Shown here: one piece after another, positions 8,764 to 17,351 of the stretch | Layout: every line of letters starts with the position of its first letter | Position numbering within the stretch: position 1 is the stretch's first letter | NCBI GenBank assembly: GCA_004555915.1 | Contig: SFJM01000001.1 | Location: 62,001 to 126,000 of the forward strand | Length of the DNA: 64,000 nucleotides | Direction: 5' to 3' | DNA from: Clostridiales bacterium | GTDB taxonomy: Bacteria; Bacillota; Clostridia; Oscillospirales; Butyricicoccaceae | Position numbers and translations under genes: made by a program | The notes under the pieces: model-generated | Told to the model about the DNA's origin: nothing | Database searches by the model: none | Seen by the model: only the letters and a program-made list of their open reading frames with translations

Positions 8764-9743
8764 ATCTGATTAATCGACCGCGCAGGCTGCGTACCACGCC
8801 GAGCCTGCGTTCCATGATGCGGGAAACCCGCATGTCTCCATCCAGCCTGATCTATCCGCTGTTTGCCATTGAGGGAGAAAATATCAAGAAGGAAATTCCA
8901 TCCCTGCCGGGACAGTACCACTGGTCTCCCGACCGCATCTGTGAAGCCATTGAGGAATGCATCGAAGCCGGTGTGGAAAAGGTCATCCTGTTTGGACTTC
9001 CCGCACATAAGGATGAAATCGGCTCGGGCGCCTGGGCAGAGGACGGCATTGTCCAGCAGGCAATCCGTGCCATTAAGGCAAAGTATCCGGATTTTTATGT
9101 CATCACCGATGTGTGCATGTGTGAGTATACCTCCCATGGACACTGCGGCATTCTGTGCGACCACTATGTGGACAATGATAAGACACTGGAATGCCTGGCG
9201 AAAATAGCCCTGTCCCATGCACAGGCCGGTGCGGATATGGTGGCACCGTCTGACATGATGGATGGCCGTGTGGGTGCCATTCGTGATATGCTGGATGCCA
9301 ACGGCTTTATCAATGTGCCGGTTATGGCATATTCCGCAAAATATGCCTCTGCGTTCTACGGCCCGTTCCGTGATGCTGCCGGCTCCGCACCGTCCTTTGG
9401 TGACCGCAAGTCCTATCAGATGGATCCCCATAACAGCCGGGAGGCCATGCTGGAATGCGAGCTGGATATTCAGGAGGGTGCGGACATCATCATGGTCAAG
9501 CCTGCCCTGAGCTATCTGGATGTTATTGCCAGAGCAAAGGATCGCTTTGACCTGCCATTGGCAGCGTATTCCGTCAGCGGTGAATATGCCATGATTAAGG
9601 CAGCCGCTGCTGCGGATCTGGTGGATGAATACCGCATTATGTGTGAATCGGCGCTGAGCATTTACCGTGCCGGTGCGGACATTCTGATTACCTACTATGC
9701 CAGGGAGCTGGCACAGGCCATGAAGAAGGGAGATATCGGATGA
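8760..9743 (+). CDS. hemB: Porphobilinogen synthase (5-aminolevulinate dehydratase)
   Basis: A 327-residue enzyme that condenses two 5-aminolevulinates into porphobilinogen. It has the zinc-type cysteine cluster VCMCEYTSHGHCG, with Cys119, Cys121 and Cys129 in view, and the active-site lysine regions MAYSAKYASAFYGPFRDAAGS and MVKPALSYLD. Its start overlaps the preceding stop by four bases and it ends in an ATGA overlap with hemL. The three cysteines suggest the zinc-dependent rather than magnesium-only form. Confidence 0.96.
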   Translation: MNLINRPRRLRTTPSLRSMMRETRMSPSSLIYPLFAIEGENIKKEIPSLPGQYHWSPDRICEAIEECIEAGVEKVILFGLPAHKDEIGSGAWAEDGIVQQAIRAIKAKYPDFYVITDVCMCEYTSHGHCGILCDHYVDNDKTLECLAKIALSHAQAGADMVAPSDMMDGRVGAIRDMLDANGFINVPVMAYSAKYASAFYGPFRDAAGSAPSFGDRKSYQMDPHNSREAMLECELDIQEGADIIMVKPALSYLDVIARAKDRFDLPLAAYSVSGEYAMIKAAAAADLVDEYRIMCESALSIYRAGADILITYYARELAQAMKKGDIG

Positions 9744-11029
9744 TGGATACTTCGGAAAAGATGTTTGAACAGGCATGTAAAGTCATGCCGGGCGGCGTGA
9801 ACAGTCCGGTTCGGGCTTATCGTGCCGTAGGCATGACACCGCGGTTTATCCGCGGCGCAAAGGGTGCGTATATCACTGATGTGGACGGTGTGGAATATAT
9901 TGATTATGTGGGCTCCTGGGGCCCGATGATTCTGGGACATGCCCACCCGAAGGTACTGGACGCTGTGGCAGAGGTCATGCAGCATGGTTTGAGCTTCGGT
10001 GCGCCCACCGGATTGGAAACCCGGCTGGCAGAGCTGGTGGTTTCCATGGTACCCCATATTGAGATGGTACGCATGGTCAATTCCGGCACCGAGGCCGTCA
10101 TGAGTGCGGTGCGTCTGGCACGTGGCGCCACCGGACGGGATAAAATCATCAAGTTTGAGGGCTGCTATCACGGACATTCCGATTCCATGCTGGTCAAGGC
10201 TGGCTCCGGTGCGCTGACACAGGGCAGACCGGATTCCGCCGGTGTACCCGCATCCATTGCGGAGCACACGCTGACAGCGACTTACAATGATCTGGACAGC
10301 GTGGAGCAGCTGCTTGCCGCCAACAAAGATCAGGTGGCAGCGGTGATTGTGGAGCCGGTTGCTGCCAATATGGGCGTTGTTCCGCCGGCAGAGGGCTTTT
10401 TGCAGGGGCTGCGCGACCTGTGTGACCAGTACAGTGCGCTGCTGATTTTTGACGAGGTCATCACCGGCTTCCGTCTGGCACGGGGCGGCGCACAGGAATA
10501 TTTCGGCGTGCGTGCTGACCTGGTGACCTTTGGCAAGATTATCGGCGGCGGTATGCCGGTAGGCGCGTTTGCCGGTTCCCGGGAGCTGATGGAGCAGGTA
10601 GCGCCCACCGGCCCGGTGTATCAGGCAGGAACCCTGTCCGGTAATCCGGTTGCCATGGCAGCAGGCCTTGCCCAGCTGACCATGTTGAATGAAAATCCGA
10701 GCATTTATACGCAGATTGAAGCGGATGCGGCATGGCTGGCACAACAGCTGCGCGTTCTGGAGGAGAAATACCATCTGGGCTGCACCGTCAACCAGATTGG
10801 CTCACTGCTCAGCGTGTTCTTTACCAAACAGCCGGTGACCAATTATGCCGGTGCGAAATCCAGCGATACTGAGAAATATGCCGCCTATTTCCGTGCCATG
10901 CTGGGCAAAAAGATTTACCTGGCACCGGCACAGTTTGAGGCAATGTTTGTAGGTGCTGCCCATACCAGGCAGGATTTACAGGCAACCGTGGACGCGGCAG
11001 AGGCAGTCATGAAAGAATGGAAGGCATGA
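9740..11029 (+). CDS. hemL: Glutamate-1-semialdehyde 2,1-aminomutase
   Basis: A 429-residue PLP enzyme making 5-aminolevulinate from the HemA product. The family motifs MPGGVNSPVRAY, MVNSGTEAVMSAVRLARG, FEGCYHGHSD and FDEVITGFR are present. LVTFGKIIGGGMPVGAF carries the PLP lysine at residue 266. Two consecutive ATG codons (9740, 9743) could serve as start; the first overlaps the hemB stop. It completes the set from glutamyl-tRNA to uroporphyrinogen III within the B12 run. Confidence 0.96.
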   Translation: MMDTSEKMFEQACKVMPGGVNSPVRAYRAVGMTPRFIRGAKGAYITDVDGVEYIDYVGSWGPMILGHAHPKVLDAVAEVMQHGLSFGAPTGLETRLAELVVSMVPHIEMVRMVNSGTEAVMSAVRLARGATGRDKIIKFEGCYHGHSDSMLVKAGSGALTQGRPDSAGVPASIAEHTLTATYNDLDSVEQLLAANKDQVAAVIVEPVAANMGVVPPAEGFLQGLRDLCDQYSALLIFDEVITGFRLARGGAQEYFGVRADLVTFGKIIGGGMPVGAFAGSRELMEQVAPTGPVYQAGTLSGNPVAMAAGLAQLTMLNENPSIYTQIEADAAWLAQQLRVLEEKYHLGCTVNQIGSLLSVFFTKQPVTNYAGAKSSDTEKYAAYFRAMLGKKIYLAPAQFEAMFVGAAHTRQDLQATVDAAEAVMKEWKA

Positions 11030-12210
11030 AGGCATTTTACCTGATTGGTGCGGGCATGGGTACAGAGGACATGCTCACCGCACAGGCACGGGATGCCATC
11101 TGTCGGGCAGACCGGGTATTAGCTACTGCCCGTCTGGCAGAAGGACTGTCCCACGTGCGGGGGGATATGGAAACCGTTCCGTTTTCCAGCCTGTCCGATG
11201 CCGCACTGGAGCAGGAGGGAACGACTGCGATTCTTCTCAGCGGAGATACCGGCTTTTACAGCGCAGCAAAATCACTGTCTGCCAATCTGGCGGGACAGGG
11301 AACGGTACATATCCTGCCGGGCATGAGCAGCATACAGGTATTTTGTGCGAAGGCAGGCACTTGCTATGAGGATGCGGTACTGCTCAGCATGCATGGACGT
11401 TCCGGCAGTCTGACCGGTGCCGTCAGCTATAACCGGAAGGTGATTGCCCTGACCGGTGGAGAGAACAAGGCACAGGTGCTGTGCCGGGTATTGGCGCAGG
11501 CGGGACTGACCCATGTGACGGTTACGGTGGGGGAAAATCTCGGCGCACCGGAGGAACGCATGGTATCCGGCACGCCGGAACAGCTGGCGCAGCTGGCATT
11601 TGGTGACCTGTGTGTACTGATGGTACAGAATGACCGTCCGGCGGATGTCAGCCATGCCCTGCGGGACAGCGAGTTTCTCCGCGGGGAGGTGCCGATGACC
11701 AAGCAGGAGGTGCGCTGGCTGGCATGCGACCTGCTTTCCGTCCGGCCAACCGATGTGGTCTATGATATCGGTGCCGGTACCGGCTCGGTTTCCATGGAGC
11801 TGGCACGCCGGGCACATCGCGGACAGGTCTATGCACTGGAATGCAAGCCGGAGGCACTGGAGCTGATTGCCACCAACCGGCAGCATACCGGCTGCTATAA
11901 TGTGACCGCCATGCAGGCCATGGCACCGGATGGGCTGGAAGCACTTCCTGCACCGGACTGTGCCTTTATCGGCGGCAGCCGGGGCAATATGGCGGAAATT
12001 GTGTCAGCCATACGGCAAAAGAACCCGAAGGTTCGCATGGTCATCACGGCGATTGCGCTGGAAACCCTGCAGGCTGCCGTGCAGGCACTGGAGGACAACG
12101 GCTTTACGGTGGAAATCTCCTGTGTGAATGTTTCCAGAGCAAAGCTGGTGGGCAGCTATCGTATGATGATGGCACAGAACCCGGTCTATCTGATTGGAGG
12201 AAACCTGTGA
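11026..12210 (+). CDS. cbiET: Fused cobalt-precorrin-7 C5-methyltransferase and cobalt-precorrin-6B C15-methyltransferase (CbiE-CbiT)
   Basis: A 394-residue CobL-like fusion. The N-terminal part is a CbiE methylase (IGAGMGTEDMLT, LLSGDTGFYSAAK, ILPGMSSIQVFCAK, ALTGGENKAQ). From about residue 215 it becomes a CbiT class I methyltransferase (MTKQEVRWLACDLL, VVYDIGAGTGSVSMELA, CAFIGGSRGNM). It methylates C5 and C15 and removes the acetate carboxyl. The ATG at 11026 overlaps the hemL stop and has GGAAGG close by; the in-frame ATG nine bases earlier is less likely. Confidence 0.93.
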   Translation: MKAFYLIGAGMGTEDMLTAQARDAICRADRVLATARLAEGLSHVRGDMETVPFSSLSDAALEQEGTTAILLSGDTGFYSAAKSLSANLAGQGTVHILPGMSSIQVFCAKAGTCYEDAVLLSMHGRSGSLTGAVSYNRKVIALTGGENKAQVLCRVLAQAGLTHVTVTVGENLGAPEERMVSGTPEQLAQLAFGDLCVLMVQNDRPADVSHALRDSEFLRGEVPMTKQEVRWLACDLLSVRPTDVVYDIGAGTGSVSMELARRAHRGQVYALECKPEALELIATNRQHTGCYNVTAMQAMAPDGLEALPAPDCAFIGGSRGNMAEIVSAIRQKNPKVRMVITAIALETLQAAVQALEDNGFTVEISCVNVSRAKLVGSYRMMMAQNPVYLIGGNL

Positions 12211-13562
12211 GCACGAACGCGCCGCGGCTGGTCATTGGCGGTACAGGCAGCGGCTGCGGCAAGACCACCATCACCTGTGCCCTGCTGCAGGCTTTCGTGG
12301 AGCAGGGAATGGATACCGCCGCATTCAAGTGCGGGCCGGATTATATTGACCCCATGTTCCACAGCCGGATTATCGGCGCACGCTCCCGCAATCTGGATGC
12401 ATTCCTGTGCGGCAGGCAGCAGATACCGGCGCTGCTGGCTCACAGTGCCGGACAGGATATTTCCATCATCGAAGGTGTGATGGGGTATTATGACGGTCTG
12501 GCGGGTACTTCTTCGGAAAATTCCACGGCGGATCTTGCCGTACTCACCCAGTCCCCCACTGTGCTGGTTGTCTCGGCAAGAGGCATGTCGCTGACACTGG
12601 CGGCACTGCTGAAGGGATTTGTGGGGTTCGGGGAAAACACCATTCAAGGTGTGATTTTAAACGGCATTTCCCCGGGAATGACGGACTATTATGCCAATAT
12701 TATCGAGAAACATACCGGGCTGACGGTATACGGCGCTATGCCGCAGGATACGGACTGTGCGGTGGAAAGCCGCCATCTGGGCCTGGTGACAGCGGGTGAA
12801 ATCCGGGATTTAAAGCAGAAAATGCAGCGGCTGGCGCAGCATGCGCGGGAAGGACTGGACCTGTCCGGCCTGCTGGCGCTGGCACATACCGCACCGAATA
12901 TCCATGGGGCATTGCCGGCGGTACCGGCCTGCGGTACCGGCCTGCGCATTGCCATGGCGCGGGATGAAGCGTTCTGTTTTGATTATGCGGACAGCCTGGA
13001 GGTGCTGGAGCGCATGGGTGCGCAGCTGGTACCGTTTTCACCGCTGCATGATGCGCATTTGCCCCGGCAGATCGACGGTATGCTGCTGTGCGGCGGATAT
13101 CCGGAGCTGTATGCCAGACAGTTGAGTGAAAATACTTCCATGCTGGCGGAAATCCGGCAGGCAATCCGAAATAAGCTGCCGACCATTGCAGAATGCGGCG
13201 GGTTTTTGCTGCTGCATGACCGGCTGGATGGTGTGCCCATGGCAGGTGTCTGCGGCGGGGAAGCACAGCTGGGAAACCGGCTGCGACAGTTCGGCTATAT
13301 CACACTGACGGCAAAGCGGGATTCCCTGCTGTGCCGGGCAGGGGAACAGTTGACGGCACATGAATTCCATTATGCCCAAAGCACACAGCAGGGCGACAGT
13401 TTTCACGCGCAAAAACCATTGCGCAATCGGGGCTGGGACTGCATCCATGCCACGGATACCCTGTATGCGGGCTATCCGCACCTGCATTTTGCGGGCAATC
13501 TCTCCGCGGCACAACGATTCCTGTCTGCCTGCCGGAGCTATCATGAGGAGGGACATATATGA
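12207..13562 (+). CDS. cbiA: Cobyrinate a,c-diamide synthase CbiA
   Basis: A 451-residue glutamine-dependent amidase. Its N-terminal ATPase domain has the P-loop GGTGSGCGKTTITCAL, followed by FKCGPDYIDPMFH. The C-terminal type-1 glutamine amidotransferase part has LCGGYPELYA and IAECGGFLLLHD, which holds the nucleophilic cysteine. It amidates the a and c acetate side chains of the corrin. Translation starts at GTG 12207, overlapping the cbiET stop, with GGAGG at 12196-12200. Confidence 0.95.
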   Translation: MSTNAPRLVIGGTGSGCGKTTITCALLQAFVEQGMDTAAFKCGPDYIDPMFHSRIIGARSRNLDAFLCGRQQIPALLAHSAGQDISIIEGVMGYYDGLAGTSSENSTADLAVLTQSPTVLVVSARGMSLTLAALLKGFVGFGENTIQGVILNGISPGMTDYYANIIEKHTGLTVYGAMPQDTDCAVESRHLGLVTAGEIRDLKQKMQRLAQHAREGLDLSGLLALAHTAPNIHGALPAVPACGTGLRIAMARDEAFCFDYADSLEVLERMGAQLVPFSPLHDAHLPRQIDGMLLCGGYPELYARQLSENTSMLAEIRQAIRNKLPTIAECGGFLLLHDRLDGVPMAGVCGGEAQLGNRLRQFGYITLTAKRDSLLCRAGEQLTAHEFHYAQSTQQGDSFHAQKPLRNRGWDCIHATDTLYAGYPHLHFAGNLSAAQRFLSACRSYHEEGHI

Positions 13563-14617
13563 CACTGGAGCAAACAATCAAAGATATTCTTCCGCTGGAT
13601 TATGAAGCTATGGCACGGGCAAAGGTACATTGGGATTCCCTTGCCAAGCCGCTCAATGGTCTGGGAGAGCTGGAAAAGCTGCTGATCCGCATTGCCGGAA
13701 TCCGGCGCTCGCCGAGCATTGACCTGCGGCGCAAAGCGGTTGTGGTTTTATGTGCCGACAATGGCGTGGTGGCTGAGGGGATTTCCCAGAGCGGACAGGA
13801 TGTGACGAAAATTATTACGGAAAACCTGTCCAATGGTACCTCGACGGTGTGCCATATGGCGCGGGCTGCCGGGGCGGATGTGATTCCCGTGGATATCGGT
13901 GTTGCCAGTGAGGTGGCCGGTGACCGGATTCTGCGCCGGAAAATTGCCTATGGCACCAAAAATATGGCAGAGGAACCGGTAATGACCCGTGCCCAGGCGA
14001 TCCGTGCCATTGAAGTCGGCATAGAAACCGCATACTGGTGCCAGAGACAGGGCTATGATATCATTGCAACCGGTGAAATGGGCATCGGTAATACCACCAC
14101 CACTTCGGCTGTGGTAGCGGCTCTGCTGCATGCACCGGTGGAGCTGGTGACCGGCCGCGGCTCCGGCCTGACGACCGAAGGCCTGCACCGGAAAATTCAG
14201 GTCATTTCAGATGCTCTTGCCCGTTGGAAGCCGGATCAGCATGACCCGGTGGATATTCTCAGCAAGGTGGGCGGCTTTGACCTGTGCGGCCTGACCGGTC
14301 TGTTTCTGGGCTGTGCGGCCTGCGGCCTGCCTGCCATTGTGGACGGTGTCATTTCCGGTGCGGCTGCCCTGTGTGCGGCACGGATGTGTCCTACCATCCG
14401 GGATTACCTGATTCCATCCCATCATACCGCAGAACCGGCAGGTACGCTGCTGGAGCAGGCGCTGGATATCCATCCGATTCTGGATGCCCATATGGCATTG
14501 GGAGAAGGAACCGGTGCGGTGCTGATGTTCGGGCTGCTGGATGCGGCAGCATCACTGTATTGCAATGGCAATACCTTCGATGACAGCAACATCGAAGCGT
14601 ATCAGCCGCTGTCCTGA
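13559..14617 (+). CDS. cobT: Nicotinate-nucleotide--dimethylbenzimidazole phosphoribosyltransferase
   Basis: A 352-residue CobT that makes alpha-ribazole phosphate, the activated lower ligand of cobalamin. Recognisable segments include LAKPLNGLGELEKL, VLCADNGVVAEGISQ, TGEMGIGNTTTTSAV, VTGRGSGLTTEGLHRK and ALGEGTGAV with the conserved catalytic glutamate. The start overlaps the cbiA stop (ATGA) and cobU follows after three bases. The window does not show how the base itself is made; no bza genes are seen. Confidence 0.96.
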   Translation: MTLEQTIKDILPLDYEAMARAKVHWDSLAKPLNGLGELEKLLIRIAGIRRSPSIDLRRKAVVVLCADNGVVAEGISQSGQDVTKIITENLSNGTSTVCHMARAAGADVIPVDIGVASEVAGDRILRRKIAYGTKNMAEEPVMTRAQAIRAIEVGIETAYWCQRQGYDIIATGEMGIGNTTTTSAVVAALLHAPVELVTGRGSGLTTEGLHRKIQVISDALARWKPDQHDPVDILSKVGGFDLCGLTGLFLGCAACGLPAIVDGVISGAAALCAARMCPTIRDYLIPSHHTAEPAGTLLEQALDIHPILDAHMALGEGTGAVLMFGLLDAAASLYCNGNTFDDSNIEAYQPLS

Positions 14618-14620
14618 GCC

Positions 14621-15151
14621 ATGCTGGTTGTGGTAACAGGCGGCGCTGCCAGCGGTAAATCCGAGCTGGCAGAGCGCATCATCTGTCAGCTGGCGGCGGG
14701 GAAACCTATGCTGTATGTGGCGGCTATGGAAACGGAGGGGGAAGAGGCGCAGAGGCGCATTGCACGGCATCGTGCCCTGCGTGCTGGAAAGGGCTTCACC
14801 ACACTGGAGCACGCGAAGCGCTTTGACCGGCTTGCAGTTCCCGACGGTTATTCGGCGGCGTTGTTTGAATGCATGAGCAATGCGCTGGCAAATGAACTGT
14901 TTTCCCCGGAAGGGGCAGGAGAGAACTGGAAACAAAGCATTGTCACAGGCATACAGACACTTTCCACAGCCTGTGAACATGTGGTCATCGTGACCAATGA
15001 CATTTTCACGGATGGTGTGACTTATGACCCCTGCACTATGGCGTATCTGCATCATCTGGGCGAATTGAATCAGCTGTTTGCCCGGCAGGCAGATGTGGTG
15101 GTGGAAAGTGTCTGCGGGATTCCCGTGATGAGAAAAGGAGCGATGGTGTGA
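14621..15151 (+). CDS. cobU: Adenosylcobinamide kinase / guanylyltransferase CobU
   Basis: A 176-residue CobU with the P-loop GGAASGKSELAERI at the N terminus and the RIARHRALR segment that carries the family's conserved histidine and arginine residues. The C-terminal half aligns with the usual NEVG-type region but reads TNDIFTDGVTYDP, so the common NE-V-G-x-G sequence is changed here. It phosphorylates adenosylcobinamide and transfers GMP to it. A shorter CobU-like gene is encoded at 16040-16363 and keeps the motif that this copy lacks. Confidence 0.88.
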   Translation: MLVVVTGGAASGKSELAERIICQLAAGKPMLYVAAMETEGEEAQRRIARHRALRAGKGFTTLEHAKRFDRLAVPDGYSAALFECMSNALANELFSPEGAGENWKQSIVTGIQTLSTACEHVVIVTNDIFTDGVTYDPCTMAYLHHLGELNQLFARQADVVVESVCGIPVMRKGAMV

Positions 15152-15927
15152 TGCTGAGAGATGGTTTCAGTGGGCTTTTGGTGGCATTCGGCCTGTATTC
15201 CGCCCTGCCGCTTCCTCAGGTAGAATGGAAAAAGCATACCATGCGGTATGCACTGGGCTTTCTGCCGCTGATTGGCGTGCTGGTGGGCGGCTGTGAGTAT
15301 GGCTGGCTGCTACTGGCACGGCACTGGCAGCTGAGTGCCATGCTGTATGGGGCGGTGGCAGTGCTGCTGCCGGTGGCACTGACCGGCGGTATCCATCTGG
15401 ATGGCTTTGTGGATACCTGTGATGCTTTATGCTCCTATGGTGACCGGGAAAAGCGGCTTGCCATTTTAAAGGATCCCCATGTGGGTGCGTTCGGTATCCT
15501 GTGGATCATTGTCCTGCTGCTGGTACAGTTTGGGCTGTTTGCCCAGCTGTATGAGGTGCCGGAACAGGCGTCCATGCTACTGGCAGGCTATGCGCTGGCA
15601 CGTGCCTTTGGCGGCAATATGATTGTCACCCAGAAATGTGCGAAGGATTCCGGTCTGGCACGGCTGTTTGCGGACAATGCGGATACAAAACAGGTGTCTT
15701 ATGTCATGGCAGGCTGGATTGCCGCCTGTGTCTGCTGGCTGCTGATGATGGGAAAAGGCTTTGGTCTGGCGGCTTTTGCGCTGGTTTTACTGTATTTTGT
15801 CTGCCATGTACGCCTGTGCCACAAGCATTTCGGCGGTATTACAGGCGATTTATGCGGCATGTGCATTACCATGTGTGAAACACTGGTACTGGTGACCACG
15901 GTCATCGGCGGCCTGTGCCTGCGATAA
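15148..15927 (+). CDS. cobS: Adenosylcobinamide-GDP ribazoletransferase (cobalamin synthase) CobS
   Basis: A 259-residue polytopic membrane protein that joins adenosylcobinamide-GDP to alpha-ribazole. Family segments are LTGGIHLDGFVDTCDALCSYGDREKRLAILKDPHVGAFG, seen from about residue 75, and HFGGITGDLCGM near the C terminus. Several hydrophobic helices are evident. Either GTG at 15148, which overlaps the cobU stop, or the adjacent ATG at 15151 may be the start; AAAAGGAG at 15133-15140 serves both. Confidence 0.93.
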   Translation: MMLRDGFSGLLVAFGLYSALPLPQVEWKKHTMRYALGFLPLIGVLVGGCEYGWLLLARHWQLSAMLYGAVAVLLPVALTGGIHLDGFVDTCDALCSYGDREKRLAILKDPHVGAFGILWIIVLLLVQFGLFAQLYEVPEQASMLLAGYALARAFGGNMIVTQKCAKDSGLARLFADNADTKQVSYVMAGWIAACVCWLLMMGKGFGLAAFALVLLYFVCHVRLCHKHFGGITGDLCGMCITMCETLVLVTTVIGGLCLR

Positions 15928-16039
15928 AGATTGGAATCAGCAGTCCCTTTTATTTGGCTCCTTCCTGGAGGAAGCTGCGCCAAAGCGCGGACGGAGGGAG
16001 TCTGATATTATGCCTGATGATTGTTGGAGAGGAAAACAG
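15928..16039 (+). other. Gap within the cobalamin run with foldable RNA
   Basis: This 112-base gap is the longest inside the cbi/hem run. GGCTCCTTCC at 15956-15965 can pair over ten bases with GGAGGGAGTC at 15993-16002, enclosing a GCGC-CAAA-GCGC hairpin. The first arm can instead form a local CTTCC-TGGA-GGAAG hairpin, so the two folds exclude each other. No promoter, cobalamin riboswitch core or terminator T-run was recognised. It may stabilise or space the transcript, or be an undescribed cis element. Confidence 0.35.
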
Positions 16040-16363
16040 ATGACCATACTGATTGTAGGCGGCGTGGCACAGGGCAAAAGTGCCTTTGCGCGGCGCATCT
16101 CGCCGGAAACGGAAATTGTGGACAATTTACAGGATATCGTGCGGGAAGCGATGCAGGAGGGTAAATCCATCCCCAAGGCGGAGGCATTTCGGGGGAAAAC
16201 CGTGGTATGCAACGAGCTGGGCTGCGGCGTGGTGCCTATGGACGTCATGGAACGGGACTGGCGGGAGCATACCGGACGGCTGTGCTGTGACATTGCCGCC
16301 CAGGCTGACCGGGTATACCGCATGTGCTGCGGCATTCCCCAGTGTATCAAGGAGGAAGCATGA
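16040..16363 (+). CDS. Short CobU-like P-loop protein
   Basis: A 107-residue protein that resembles CobU at both ends but lacks the middle. The N terminus has a P-loop, ILIVGGVAQGKSAFARRI. The C-terminal half has VVCNELGCGVVPMDVMERDWREHTG and a closing CGIPQCIK, matching the usual CobU NEVG-x-G-x-VP region. The segment holding the guanylylated histidine of full-length CobU is missing. ATG at 16040 has GGAGAGGA upstream. It overlaps cbiB by four bases. Together with the altered full-length CobU it might complete one activity, or it may act on another nucleotide substrate; this is inference. Confidence 0.7.
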   Translation: MTILIVGGVAQGKSAFARRISPETEIVDNLQDIVREAMQEGKSIPKAEAFRGKTVVCNELGCGVVPMDVMERDWREHTGRLCCDIAAQADRVYRMCCGIPQCIKEEA

Positions 16364-17325
16364 GCATAACAGCAGCGGTAGGTTTGGGCTTTTTGATGGA
16401 TTGCGTGCTGGGTGACCCGGAACGGCTGTGGCATCCCATTATGGGCATCGGCTCCATGATTTCCTTTTGGAGCAAAACGCTGCGAAAATGGTTTCCGCAG
16501 TCAGACCGTGGACAATTCTGGGCAGGCGTATGCCTGTGGCCGCTGGTGGTCATCCCCTCATGGCTGATCCCGTTTGTCCTGTTGTGGCTTGTCGGCATGG
16601 TGCATCCGGCGGTACGGTTCCTGCTGGAAATCGTCTTTTGCTGGCAGATTTTCGCGGCAAAATCCCTCAAGCAGGCAGCTTTGCGGGTGTATGATGCCCT
16701 GAAAGCCGGAGATTTGCAGCTGGCACGCAAGTATGTGTCCTGGATTGTGGGACGGGATACAGCGGGGCTGGATGCAAAACAGGTGACCAAGGCCGCAGTG
16801 GAAACCGTTGCGGAAAATACCAGTGACGGCGTGATTGCGCCGCTGGTGTTTCTGCTGCTGGGTGGTGCGCCGCTGGGCTTTGCCTATAAAGCGGTCAATA
16901 CACTGGATTCCATGGTTGGCTATAAAAACGAGGAATTTCTGTATTTCGGACGGTTTTCCGCCAGAATGGATGATGTGTGGAATTTCATTCCCGCACGGCT
17001 GAGCGGATTGCTGTTTGTCGTATGTGCGGCACCGGCAGGACTGGACGCCCGCGGCGCATGGCATTGCTTCCGGCGGGATCGGCTGCGGCATGCAAGCCCG
17101 AATTCGGCACAGACTGAAGCTGCCTGTGCCGGTGCGCTGGGCGTGCAGCTGGCAGGCAATGCGTGTTATTTTGGAAAGCTGTATGAAAAGCCCACGCTGG
17201 GTGACGCGAAACGGGACATTGAGCCGGAGGACATTGTGCGTACCAACCGGCTGATGTACTGGGCATCTGCTGTGGCAGTGGTGCTGCTGTGCGCCGTACG
17301 TGTGACACTGGTACAGCTGTGGTAG
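16360..17325 (+). CDS. cbiB: Adenosylcobinamide-phosphate synthase CbiB
   Basis: A 321-residue membrane protein attaching the aminopropanol (phosphate) arm to adenosylcobyric acid. The N-terminal DCVLGDPERLWHPIMGIG and the central ETVAENTSDGVIAPL and AYKAVNTLDSMVGY are hallmark CbiB/CobD-type segments. Multiple transmembrane helices are visible. The ATG at 16360 overlaps the short cobU-like stop; an upstream in-frame ATG lies inside that gene. Its neighbour cobD supplies the aminopropanol phosphate. Confidence 0.94.
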   Translation: MSITAAVGLGFLMDCVLGDPERLWHPIMGIGSMISFWSKTLRKWFPQSDRGQFWAGVCLWPLVVIPSWLIPFVLLWLVGMVHPAVRFLLEIVFCWQIFAAKSLKQAALRVYDALKAGDLQLARKYVSWIVGRDTAGLDAKQVTKAAVETVAENTSDGVIAPLVFLLLGGAPLGFAYKAVNTLDSMVGYKNEEFLYFGRFSARMDDVWNFIPARLSGLLFVVCAAPAGLDARGAWHCFRRDRLRHASPNSAQTEAACAGALGVQLAGNACYFGKLYEKPTLGDAKRDIEPEDIVRTNRLMYWASAVAVVLLCAVRVTLVQLW

Positions 17326-17351
17326 GAGCAAAAGGGAAAGGAGCGGACAGG

